Positions 46,740 to 57,291 of a stretch of DNA of 64,000 nucleotides are shown one piece after another. Under the pieces are notes generated by a model. It saw only the letters and a program-made list of their open reading frames with translations, was not told where the DNA came from and made no database searches. The stretch is taken from positions 248,001-312,000 of the forward strand of contig JAAOOA010000344.1 of NCBI GenBank assembly GCA_012861695.1. Direction: 5' to 3'. The position numbers were made by a program, and so were the translations under genes. How positions within the stretch are numbered: position 1 is the first letter of the stretch; the number at the start of each line of letters is the position of its first letter. The DNA comes from Trematomus loennbergii (Eukaryota; Chordata; Actinopteri; Perciformes; Nototheniidae).

Positions 46740-47255
46740 TTAGTGCAGAAGTAGACGCCTTTTTTTACGTTCCGCATATATGTCCACTATCCCCTCAGGT
46801 GACAGCTGTGCGGTTATGTCGTCCTCAATGTGAAGAACCGCAAGTGAGGAAAATCTTGTTCCTCCCATCGTTGACCGCAGCCAGTTCCGAATTCTCCTCA
46901 TTGCAGAAAAACTTCTCTCAGAGGTGGCAGATCCGATAGGCAGAGTCAGTGCCAACTGGAGCATCTTCTATTACATTACATTACATGTTACTTGTTAGAC
47001 GCTTTTATCCAAAGCGACTTACATACTCAATACTGTGGGCAATCCCCACAGGAGCAATTTGGGGTGAAGTGTTTTGCCCAGGGACACAACGACATGCTGA
47101 CTGCAGTGGGGTTTGAACCTGTGCTCTCGTGATCTGAACACCAATGCACTACTCCACTGCGCCACAGCCTCCCACTGTATAGATTTGGATAGCTGTCATT
47201 TTTAACAGTCTTTCGAAGATCCTCAAGTGCAACAGGTGCGACAGATATACGAAAT
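46740..47255 (-). pseudogene. hAT transposase C-terminal fragment, split by a SINE
   Basis: The minus strand before the SINE (47250 to 47175) reads LEDLRKTVKNDSYPNLYR. After the SINE (46966 down to 46740) it reads MLQLALTLPIGSATSERSFS, then AMRRIRNWLRSTMGG and LAVLHIEDDI, ending at a stop. The SATSERSFS.MRRIK..LRS.M block is the C-terminal dimerisation region of hAT transposases of the type annotated as zinc-finger MYM-like. The rest of the gene is missing upstream. Confidence 0.9.
46968..47174 (-). mobile_element. tRNA-derived SINE, copy 2
   Basis: On the minus strand it starts GTGGGAGGCTGTGGCGCAGTG, with an A-box-like GTGGCGCAGTGG and a B-box-like GGTTCAAACCCC, and ends TTTGGATAAAAGCGTCTAAC then (TGTAA)n. 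It is complete and closer to a functional RNA polymerase III promoter than copy 1. It sits inside the hAT relic. Confidence 0.93.
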
Positions 47256-48373
47256 ATTTGTCGGTACAGCCGTATATTTTATACGCTAACTAACCGGACT
47301 GTACCTACAACTGTTGTTATAGAAGAGTAAGTTATTTTTACCTGTAATAAACTACTACTGTTTGATGAGAAATCAAATCATGGTTTGCTATATATGAATG
47401 ATATGTTATAGGAGCAAATAATTCAGTGAAGAAAGGATAGGCCTACTAAGTATTTCCATCAAACTTTATTTTTAGAAATGTACAAAATGAACATGCGTAA
47501 ATATACATATATACACTGTATATCATCCATTCCTCCCCTTATAGGCGTTTTCGGCATCTTGCCTATCACAGCTTTGTAAGCGGCTGCCGGGGCTTTTTAG
47601 GACGAGGCATCAGAGTGGGTCATCCCGTGTGTGTGTTGTCCGCCAGATACGCCAGGAGTTTCCTGATCTGGCTGGACGAAATCAAATGCAAATCACAAAA
47701 TATTAGAGAAACTTAGTTGTTTTAGATTCGTTAGTAGTAGTTGTGGTAGGAGTGTGTATCTATCTAATCTATCTTATCTATCTATTCAACACAGTTAGCT
47801 TGCCAGCTAATATGCTAACCTACGTTTGCTAGTTGTTCAGTGTAATATGCCAATCTACTATGAACAACAGCTAGTCTAGGCCAGCGCCATATAGATCTCT
47901 ATATGGCGCTGGTCTAGGCTAGCAAGAACATGTTTACAATTGCAATCTTATACGGGTAGTCTGCTACGTTCGGTCATTCATTGTAGCTGGCATGAAAACA
48001 ATGTTTTCCCTAGCATGTCTAGCTCTAGGTAGCCTAGTTGTTTAGCTATGTAGCATACACGCTATAAACGGTAGCTTGGTAGCATACACGCCAGGAACGC
48101 CAACTATAATGTACTGACCGTACGGTAAATCACCCGGAGTATACTGTCTATGAGTATTTCGTGTGTGAATGCAGACATTCTCCTGCTATGAGATACATGT
48201 ATGTAAGGCCATCTGCTGATATTAGAGTTGATATATGGAAACGCTAGCAACTTAGTTAGCACAGTTAGCACTGTGTCAATGGCTTAGCAGTCCGACACAC
48301 GTTTACACATTTAAACAGTCGTGGTAGATACCTTGTTTGATAAATACACAAATAACAATGCAAACTTACAGGT
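47256..48373. other. Non-coding stretch with an imperfect palindrome
   Basis: A palindrome lies at 47870-47923 (CCAGCGCCATATAGA and its complement around TC). On the minus strand near 47570-47690 a pyrimidine tract ending TCCAG precedes an open stretch (DQETPGVSGGQHTHG to a stop near 47605). This could be a second exon of the THAP relic, but that is weak. Confidence 0.4.
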
Positions 48374-48651
48374 TGTGTACCCGAATCTTCCCCTGCTCCA
48401 AACGGTCCAAACAAACTAGGAATAGCATCGCCCTTCAGATGCTTTCAAATGCTGTGCATATCCGGCCTCAAACTGGGCAATGTTTTGGAAGCTTTCGTCT
48501 GTGAAATGCCGCGCACACAGTAACGTTCTTCGAACCTCTGAAGGAACAGTGTTAAACAGAAATTTCAACCACTGACTTCACGTGGTTCTTCCGTCGGTAG
48601 GACAAACAGCTCAGATTTCTCCTCACATTTCAGGAAACATGGCATTGGCAT
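48374..48651 (-). pseudogene. THAP-domain exon relic with a splice donor
   Basis: Starting near 48651 the minus strand reads MPMPCFLKCEEKSELFVLPT, then after a one-base shift WLKFLFNTVPSEVRRTLLCA, RHFTDESFQNIAQFEAGYAQ and, after another shift, GDAIPSLFGPFGAGEDSGTQ. This matches the THAP layout C-x2-4-C ... C-x2-H followed by an AVP-like box (AIPSLF). GTAAGT follows directly at about 48372-48367 as a splice donor. THAP domains bind DNA through one zinc ion. The two frameshifts show decay. It may come from a host-like THAP gene or from a THAP-bearing transposon. Confidence 0.82.
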
Positions 48652-49151
48652 GACTGGATCGATTGTGAACTGAACCAGAGCTTCCAACAGTAAATGTTAG
48701 GCTGGCAGAGGGTGCGGCCAGCGCCGCTGGGTGTGGCCATAGCTCTTCCGGATTGGTCCATTTTGTTCCAGGTACCGCATGACATCATGCCGTACCCGGA
48801 AGAATCAAATGGACAGTGACGTATCTCCAACGAGGCGTTTTGGGGAGGTATTTTCTGTGTTAGAGTTTTACTCGCTACAGGGTGTACTTTGAGGGTTTTG
48901 ACTCTGCACACCGTTTACATGCATAAAACCTTCATAACACACAAGGGGACGGGTAATAACCGGAAAAGCATGACACCTCTCCTTTAACTTTAGTCTAAAT
49001 TATCTCAGTGGGTCTCAAACGGTTTGTTCACCATTTAGGTAAACAAATATTTCCAAGGCACACCTTTATATAATTATTATAGTTATACAAAAATAACAGA
49101 ATAAATAATAACAGGTATGAAATACTATAGGACAGTAAACCAAAAATACAG
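48652..49151. other. Non-coding stretch, element-like
   Basis: The end phrase AAAAGCATGACACCTCTCCT resembles a common fish repeat end and may mark one edge of the element holding the THAP relic. Positions 49006-49075 match 35895-35975 in reverse. Confidence 0.5.
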
Positions 49152-49155
49152 TTAA

Positions 49156-50321
49156 CCTCTTAAGGACGACGGTCCCCCCATTGGACCCCTTCCACCGTTT
49201 TCTTTTCGAGACAATGTCTCAGGGCTTCTTAACATTTATGAAACTATTAATGTGTAGCACCAGATTAACGGGAAGAATCTCAGCTAACTGAAGATATGAA
49301 CCATCTTTACCAAAAGAAAACACAAGTCTCATAAGAAGCGTCTAAATGACCCCTGAGCGAAAAAATGCAAACTGACTTTGGCACACAATTCAAGATAAAT
49401 ACCCTTATTACTTATCGTAGCTGCACATACAATATATCCGATTAAAGCTGAGACTCCACAGATTATTTAGGTATAGTATCATCACTGAGCGATCCCAACT
49501 TGCGACAGGGGAAGCAAACAGACATCACAACACGTACCTTTACGGAGCTTTTACGGCAGATCGTCTCACCGTAGCTGTCAATTAGGTCAAAAGACGTGTT
49601 CAATGGCATTAAAACGAAAACAAAAAATGCTACAACTGTTGATCCATAGGTTAATAATGTATCTGTGCCTTTGAAAAAATTATTTATAATCCATAATTCC
49701 ATTTTTATGTAAAGATCGGAGCGGAAAAGTTAGCTGCTAATGGTAGCCACCAGAGTGTATGCAGCTTCTGGTTTTGGTCACGCGTCACTCTCACTCCTTA
49801 TTTGTTAACGTGTTGGTGTGTATAGAACTTTCCCTCGATTCCATTGGCTCTAGCGGTTATAAAGAGATTTCATTCATCAAAATCGACCAAGGGGGGCCAG
49901 AGATAGGTCAAATCCACCCAAATGACCCCAGAAGTGGTTTTTTTTGGCTAAATCTCTCTAAAAAGGTCAAATTTCACTTGTTTTGCATCAATCTTGATAC
50001 AGGTTACTTATTATATGTTGTACTTTGGATTCCTAAAGCTTTTAGTCTACTAACCCATCATCCAAGGGTAGTTTTCACTATAAGTAAAAAGAACTTTTGG
50101 ACGGACACTATAATTTACAGTTTTGTAAAATCTGAATTTTCTTTAAAATAAAAAACATCTATATTGATTCTGACTTTTCTACATCCAACTCACAGGTTTA
50201 TCATTACTTTGAGAAAAAAGATTATTAATTTAACCCTTTTAGAAGGGAAGATATGGTCATTTGTTCTGGGAATGTCATTTTCGAGCCTGAGACCTGAAAA
50301 ACAGGTTCAGTGCTTAACAGG
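49156..50321 (+). mobile_element. TTAA-flanked element, copy A (complete)
   Basis: TTAA flanks both sides (49152-49155 and 50322-50325). The ends are CCTCTTAAG and the reverse complement of CTTAACAGG. The 1166-bp body matches 53501-54674 in reverse and 54732-57287 directly. No transposase frame is present. TTAA targets are typical of piggyBac- and Kolobok-type transposases. Confidence 0.92.
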
Positions 50322-50325
50322 TTAA

Positions 50326-51001
50326 AACGGATTTACGGACTTTTTATACAGTAACCTACGTATAAAATATGTTGCTGTTTGGGTAGTACATTGGTCTATT
50401 ATAGAGATTTTTAATTCATAATTTACATTTCATATTCTTGGATACTCTATTGATATATACAGTATATATTTTTAGAATGTACAATTGTCGATTGTTACTC
50501 GATCCAAGCAATGCCCCTGTCTTGATCTTTAAAAATGAACATGTGAAGTTGCTTCTTTTGCATTTGGGCTGTGAATAATATATTTTCTCGAGAGTAGGGC
50601 TGATATTTTTACAGTTTTACTTTTAAAAAGTGATTTAAATGTGCCACCCCGCTCTGAGTCTGTGCGACAGATTGGCAACCCCACCAAAAAATGTGTAGAC
50701 CTGCCCCTGGCTGAACATATCCCCCAAAAAATGAATAAAACCTAAAGTCTGTTGTAGATGTTCTTGCAGCACAAAAAAGGGGAAATCTGCAGGTTTTTCA
50801 AAATGAATTTTTCCTCCGAAGCTGTGAAAGTAAAACTCATGGAAAGCAGAGCTGGGGTGGATCAGACCGCAGCAGAGTACAGGCAACAGGAACTCTTAAC
50901 ATAAAGACTTTAATCTAATGTTCTGTATCCATGCAAGTCAAGGCAAACACAACTGAACAGAACACGTTCCTATGTGTCAGCCATGTTCAGATTCTCTAGA
51001 T
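50326..51001. other. Non-coding stretch, nothing recognised
   Basis: AT-rich sequence. The segment 50640-50720 resembles internal hAT sequence by eye only. Confidence 0.4.
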
Positions 51002-51662
51002 CAGGGGTATTCAACAAAAACAAAGCTCCGGAGCATCATAATGTCTAACTTGCGTTATTAATTCACTTTTCTTTGTGGCTGATGATGCTGACATAGGTAT
51101 TTGCTTTATTTTGTCACAGTGCTCTTCTTCTTGTTTTCCCTCAAGTAAGGTTTCAGTTACGGCACTCCAGACAGCCCCTCCCTCAGTAAATGTTTGTGTT
51201 CTCTGGGAACATTCATTAGCAGTTGTTGGGCAGTGAATGGGCCAGGATCCTGGTGGACTGATTGGGCTCTGACTGCTTATTTCCTGAGACCTCCAGTCAG
51301 AGTGGGGATGTTTGGTCCAAACGGTGTCCTTTGTCTCATGGTGGCGTTTCATAGGTCGCCACGGTCTCTGAGCGTATGAGACACACTGTCTGTCTCCCAG
51401 GGGACAGGCGGAACATGGATAAGTCTGTCCATTCTGGGTTAAAGCTCTGTTTGTCCACTTTTCTTTTAGAGAGCGCCATGTGTCCTTATTTTCTCTCCCT
51501 GTCTGCAGCTAAATTGTCTGTCAGTCTTCTCTCCCTGTCTTTTCGTCTGCGCCTGTTAAAATGTGAAAATCCCGTAATAATTAATTGATCATAGGTCCGG
51601 GTCCGTATAGGTCGCCATCTGGATCTGGACTGGGGCCGCGGTCCGCCTGTTAGTGACCTTTG
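51002..51662 (-). mobile_element. hAT element fragment with near-exact 8-bp target duplication
   Basis: The left end CAGGGGTATTCAAC and the reverse complement of the right end (CAAAGGTCACTAAC) are imperfect inverted repeats. The flanks CTCTAGAT (50994-51001) and CTATAGAT (51663-51670) differ at one base. The element keeps only the front of a transposase gene. Confidence 0.82.
51060..51560 (-). pseudogene. hAT transposase N-terminal fragment (ZBED/FAM200-like)
   Basis: The minus strand gives NPEWTDLSMFRLSPGRQTVC followed by LIRSETVAT, matching the BED-finger start of ZBED/FAM200-like transposases, although the usual Cys of CLIC is Arg here. Another frame then continues with KRHHETK and later ANECSQRTQTFTEGGAVWSA and KQEEEHCDKIKQIPMSASSA, the conserved segment after the BED finger. 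Frameshifts and a stop break it, and the catalytic domain is missing. It complements in type the C-terminal piece at 10458-10935, but they are separate elements. Confidence 0.82.
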
Positions 51663-51670
51663 CTATAGAT

Positions 51671-51989
51671 GAGAGGAAAAGAGCTTCAATACTGTGATAT
51701 TGATTATTATATCAAAAAAATTCTACCCAATGAACTCTAATTAACAAAACATAGAGGTCATAAGGCCAGAGAGAAGTTGACCAGGTCAATTTACCCCCAA
51801 AATTACCAGGGGGTCCTGTCTGAAATAGTGGCCCCCTGACCTACATAGTGGAACAGCCCTGGTCAAAGAAACCCAGTATCAGTGACTCAAATGAATCCTA
51901 CTGAGCACTGCACGAGTTAGATAAACTCTCCTGATTAATATACATAAACACTGTGAGACTGTGGTACTCTCATCACCCAGACACAAATA
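51671..51989. other. Non-coding stretch, nothing recognised
   Basis: No recognised feature. Confidence 0.45.
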
Positions 51990-52805
51990 TGAGGACTAAT
52001 CTCAGCGGCTTATAATGGTTAGCAGTCCGGGGTGTCATCTTTCGGACATGCTGCGTACGCGTAATTTAACTGACCAATGGTAATGTTTACATGGATTTAT
52101 GAACTGCCCCTCGATTCTATTGACTCTAACGGTTTCAAAGAGGTGTCAATCACCCAATTTGACCAATGGGTTCCAGAGATACAGCCCTGCGTAATGCATG
52201 CGTAATGCATAGGTCTGACTGGCAGCTCGCGCACCATTACGCATGTGGCCAAAAAGGAGATAGAGGTCAGGCTGAACTTTCCAAAAAGGTCAAAAACAGT
52301 TGTATTTGGATGGAATGAATACCTATAGTGATATTTCAATGAAATAAAATGAGTTTTACAGTGTGGTACCTGAGAAAGGTCAAATGGCACTGATGGTAAC
52401 CAAATGTACCCAAAGGAGAGTCCGCCGGGACCTACAGTACCTGTGCCAAAATATTCTAAAATAATTCAAGTTTCACTAAATTAGCATCTATCTTGACACA
52501 GGGTACTTATGATAGATTGTGGTTTGGATCCCTAAAGGTTTTGGGCTACTATCCCATCATTCAAGGGTGGTTTTCACTATAAATAATGTGGTTTTTTTAG
52601 GCAGAGATTAGAATTCACATTTTTTTTTTACTATGTTCCATCTGAATTTACTCTGACACAGCAACATCTAAATTGATTCTGACACTTCTACAGCCAACTC
52701 ACAGGTGTATCATTGCTTTGATAAAAAAGATTATTCATATACCCCTTTTAGAAGTGAAGATATAGTCAATTGTCATTCTGAAAAACTGGCTCCGGGATTA
52801 ACAGG
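51990..52805 (+). mobile_element. TTAA-flanked element family, diverged copy E
   Basis: The right end reads GATTAACAGG followed by TTAA (52806-52809). The body matches copy A in the same orientation but with many changes (for example CAGGGTACTTATGATAGATT and CACTTCTACAGCCAACTCAC). The left end is not clear. Confidence 0.75.
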
Positions 52806-53073
52806 TTAAGGGAATGTTTAGTCTCTAATAGATGGATAGAATGTGCCGGGCTATTATTATGACTCACAATATTACCACTATTAACCGAAGATTTCACCAG
52901 CAGTGATGACGTTTAGCAGCTGTCTGCGCCCTCATCAAACAGGAATAATTTAGAACCTCAGTGGATAGAGAAGATAGAGTGGTTGTGTGCGTGTGTGTGT
53001 GTGTGTACTCTACTGTTTGTGAAAGTACCATATGCTAAAAGGAAGGAGTCTCAATGAAGGGGTTTAGTTAATG

Positions 53074-53225
<152 letters not shown>

Positions 53226-53500
53226 CATCCTCTGTGCCTCCCCTAATTAGCGCTGCCTGTGAATATTTAATGTGGACAGTGGATGAGATGCTAACTGAAC
53301 CTGCTGCTAACACAATGTGATCACGGAGTCTCACGATCGCCAAGTGTGCCCGTTCCCGCTCGTTTTCGCCTGAAGCGTTCAAATGTTTTAAATTCCTGTG
53401 ATTTAACAAGGTTTGACGACCAGGAATTGTTAGGAAGATATCAAATATTCAGCTATTCAGTTTTAGCAAAAAGCTAAAAACCCTTGGAAGTGTTTTTTAA

Positions 53501-54674
53501 CCTCTTAAGCCCTGAGCCTGTTTTTCAGGTCTCAGGCTCGAAAATGACATTCCCAGAACAAATGACCATATCTTCCCTTCTAAAAGGGTTAAATTAATAA
53601 TCTTTATTCTCAAAGTAATTATAAACCTGTGAGTTGGATGTAGAAAAGTCAGAATCAATATAGATGTTTTTATTTTAAAGAAAATTCAGATTTTACATAG
53701 TAAAAAACTGTAAATTATAGTGTCCGTCCAAAAACATTTTTTACAGATAGTGAAAACTACCCTTGGATGATGGGTTAGTAGACTAAAAGCTTTAGGAATC
53801 CAAAGTACAACATATAATAAGTACCCTGTATCAAGATTGATGCAAAACAAGTTAAATTTGACCTTTTTAGAGAGATTTAGCCAAATAACCCCACTTCTGG
53901 GGTCATTTGGGTGGATTTGACCTATCTCTGGCCCCCCTTGGTCGATTCTGATGAATGAAATCTCTTTATAACCGCTAGAGCCAATGGAATCGAGGGAAAG
54001 TTATATACACACCAAAACGTTAACAAATAAGGAGTGAGAGTGACGCGTTACAAAAACCGGAAGCTGCATACACTCTGGTGGCTACCATTAGCAGCTAACT
54101 TTTCCGCTCCGATTTTTAGATAAAAAATGGAATTATGGATTATAAATAATTTTTTAAAAGGTACAAGTACATTATCAACCTTTGGATCAACAGTTGTAGA
54201 TTTTTTTTTTCTCGTTTTAATGCCATTGAACACGTCTTTTGACCTAATTGACAGCTACGGTGAGACGATCTCCGTAAAAGCCCCGTAAAGGTACGTGTTG
54301 TGATGTCTGTGTTTGCTTCCCCTGTCGCAAGTTGGGATCGCTCAGTGATGATACTATACCTAAATAATCAGTGGAGTCTCAGCTTTAATTGGCTATATTG
54401 TATGTGCAGCTACGATAAGTAATAAGGGTATCTTTATCTTGAATTGTGTGCCGCAGTGCGTTAGATTTTTTTCGCTAGGGGTCATTTAGACCCTTCTTAT
54501 GAGACTTTTGTTTTGTTTTGGTAAAAATGGTTCATATCTTCAGTTAGCTGAGATTCTTCCCGTTAATCTGGTGCTACACATTAATAGTTTCATAAATGTT
54601 AAGAAGCCTGAGACATTGTCTCGAAAACAAAAAGGTGGGAGGGGTCCAATGGGGGGACCGCCGTGCTTAAGAGG
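53501..54674 (-). mobile_element. TTAA-flanked element, copy B (complete, inverted)
   Basis: TTAA flanks both sides (53497-53500 and 54675-54678). The ends are CCTCTTAAG and its exact complement CTTAAGAGG. The body is the reverse of copy A. Confidence 0.93.
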
Positions 54675-55280
54675 TTAAAAGGTTCAAGAATTTAATTTAA
54701 TTATCTGAATGTTTAAAACAAACAACCTTAACCTCTTAAGGACGACGCTCCCCCATTGGACCCCTCCCACCGTTTTTTCTTTTCGAGACAATGTCTCAGG
54801 GCTTCTTAACATTTATTAAACTATTAATGTGTAGCACCAGATTAACGGAAGAATCTCAGCTAACTGAAGATATGAACCATTTTTACCAAAACAAAACACA
54901 AGGGTAATACCAAGCCTCTGAATTAGCACTAAGCGAAAAAATGCTAACGCACTTTAGCACACAACTCAAGATAAAGATACCCTTATTACTAATCGTAGCT
55001 GCACATACAATATATCCGATTAAAGCTGAGACTCCACAGATTATAATAGGTATAGTATCATCACTGAGCGATCCGAACTTGCGACAGGGGAAGCAAACAC
55101 AAACATCACAACACGTACCTTTACGGAGCTTTTACGGGAGATCGTCTCACCGTAGCTGTCAATCTGATCAAAAGACGTGTTCAATGGCATTAAAACGAAA
55201 GAAAAAAATGCTACAACTGTTGATCCATAGGTTGATAATGTATCTGTGCCTTTGAAACAATTATTTATAATCCATAATTC

Positions 55281-56657
55281 CAGTGGCGGCTGGTGGAAAA
55301 TATTTTAGGTGGGGCTGTGGAAATGGTGATCAAACAATACTAGAGGGGTCCGGGGGGATGCTCCCCCGGTAATTTTTTTTGAGAAAAGACCCCTTAAATC
55401 ATGACTTCTGGTGATGTTAGAGGGGGGGAGAAGGACAATTTGAGGCTTAAAAATATGAGAAGACTGATCAATACCTCCATAACTTCAGTGTGGTTAGCTA
55501 TGAATCTTCCAAAACTTCCAAACACCTTGTCCTGGACATAGTTTCTACAGCATAAACTGTGCAACAGTACAGTAGGCCCACACAAACTGCAGAACACCGG
55601 GGCTTTGGGAACACTGATTTAATTCCCATTTAACCTGTTAAGGGGCTTTTCCCCCGTTTTTTTTCTCACGAAACTGTGTCTCAGGGCTTCTTAAAATGTA
55701 ATAAACTATTCATGTGTCCTACTCAGAGGAAACGCATCTAACTGATGATATGAACCATGTTTACCGAAACAAAACACAAGTCTCACAAGAAGCGTCTAAA
55801 TGAGCCCTGAGCGAAAAAATGCTAACGCACTCTAGGTATAAATCAATCGATATACTTATCGGATATGCACAAACAAGCTTACAAACTGAGATTCCACATA
55901 CTCTAGAAATATAAGTATCATCACTGAGCGATCAGAACTCGCGACAGGGGAAGCAAATACAGACATCACACGACGTAGCTTTAGGTAGCAAAACATGGAG
56001 ATACGCTCACCTTTTGCAGAATAACAATTCTGATCAAAAACGAGAAAAACGCAGCTGAAGGTTAATCCATAAATTAATCCAATGTGTCTGTCACTTTGAA
56101 AAATGATTGATGATCCATAATTCCATTTTTATGTAAAAAACTGAGTTTTCATTAGCTGCTAAATGGTAGCTTCCAGAGTGTATGACAGCTTCCTGTTTTG
56201 TCTCCTTGGATACGAGTCCAAACAACTCACAGACTGCACCGGGCGCTCACGTAGGAGCCCTGTGACCATCATATTTGACGACGCTGATTGGCTGAAATTA
56301 TATTTTCGCGGCATAGTTTACACGTTACAGATAGCAACAGTCAGCTGCTAGTGGCTGCTGCTGCACTGGTTGAGGGCTCCTCTCTTAGCGCCCGCGAGAG
56401 AAGGTACACGGGCAAGGCCAGGCAGGAAACATGTGACTTATCAGTAACTTTAGACATCGTAACACAATTTTAAACGAGATTTTATTGTAGATTATACATT
56501 TTACTGATACCAATTATATAATATTTATCTTGTTCATTAAAAATAAAATAAAAATATATATGTTTTTTAAAATATATTTTTTATTTTTATTTTTATTTTT
56601 TAATATGGAAAGAGGTGGGGCGGCGCCCCTAGTGCCCCTATGGACCGGCCGCCACTG
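55281..56657. mobile_element. hAT element with exact 8-bp duplication, inside TTAA copy C
   Basis: The ends are CAGTGGCGGCTGGT and the reverse complement of ACCGGCCGCCACTG. CATAATTC flanks both sides (55273-55280 and 56658-56665); removing the insert restores copy C. The interior contains its own TTAA-family piece (copy D). No transposase frame is present. Confidence 0.94.
55634..56230 (+). mobile_element. TTAA-flanked element family, diverged piece D inside the hAT
   Basis: TTAA (55630-55633) is followed by CCTGTTAAGGGGC, then by sequence matching the left half of copy A at lower similarity. The right half is missing. A TTTACTGATACC block near 56510 links it to the piece at 24066-24324. Confidence 0.8.
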
Positions 56658-57291
56658 CATAATTCCATTTTTATGTAAAAATCGGAGCGAAAAAGTTAGC
56701 TGCTAATGATAGCCACCATGCAGCTTCCGGTTTTGGTCACGCGTCACTCTCACTCCTTATTTGTTAATGTGTTGGTGTGGATAGAACTTTCCCTCGATTC
56801 CATTGGCTCTAGCGGTTATAAAGAGATTTCATTCATCAAAATCGAGCAAGGGGGGCCAGAGATAGGTCAAATCCACCCAAATGACCCCAGAAGTGGGGGT
56901 TTTTGGCTAAACCTCTCTAAAAAGGTCAAATGTCACTTGTTTTGCATCAATCTTGATACAGGGTACTTATTATATGTTCTACTTTGGATTACTAAAGCTT
57001 TTAGTCTACTAACCCATCATCCAAGTGTAGTTTTCACTATCTGTAAAAAAGAATTTTTGGACGGACGCTATAATTTACAGTTTTTTACTATGTAAAATCT
57101 GAATTTTCTTTAAAATAAAAACATCTATATTGATTCTGACACTTCTACATCCAACTCACATATGTAACCTTGCTTTGATAAAAGAAATTATTCATATAAC
57201 CCTTTTAGAAGTTAAGTTGTAGTCATTTGTTTTGGGCATGTCATTTTCGAGCCTGAAACATGAAAAACAGGCTTGGTGCTTAACAGGTTAA

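Larger units (their letters stand above)
54732..57287 (+). mobile_element. TTAA-flanked element, copy C, split by a hAT
   Basis: TTAA flanks both sides (54728-54731 and 57288-57291). It starts CCTCTTAAGGACGACG and ends CTTAACAGG. Only 53 bp separate the TTAA of copy B from that of copy C, which faces the opposite way, so the pair forms a large inverted repeat. A hAT occupies 55281-56657. Confidence 0.93.
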
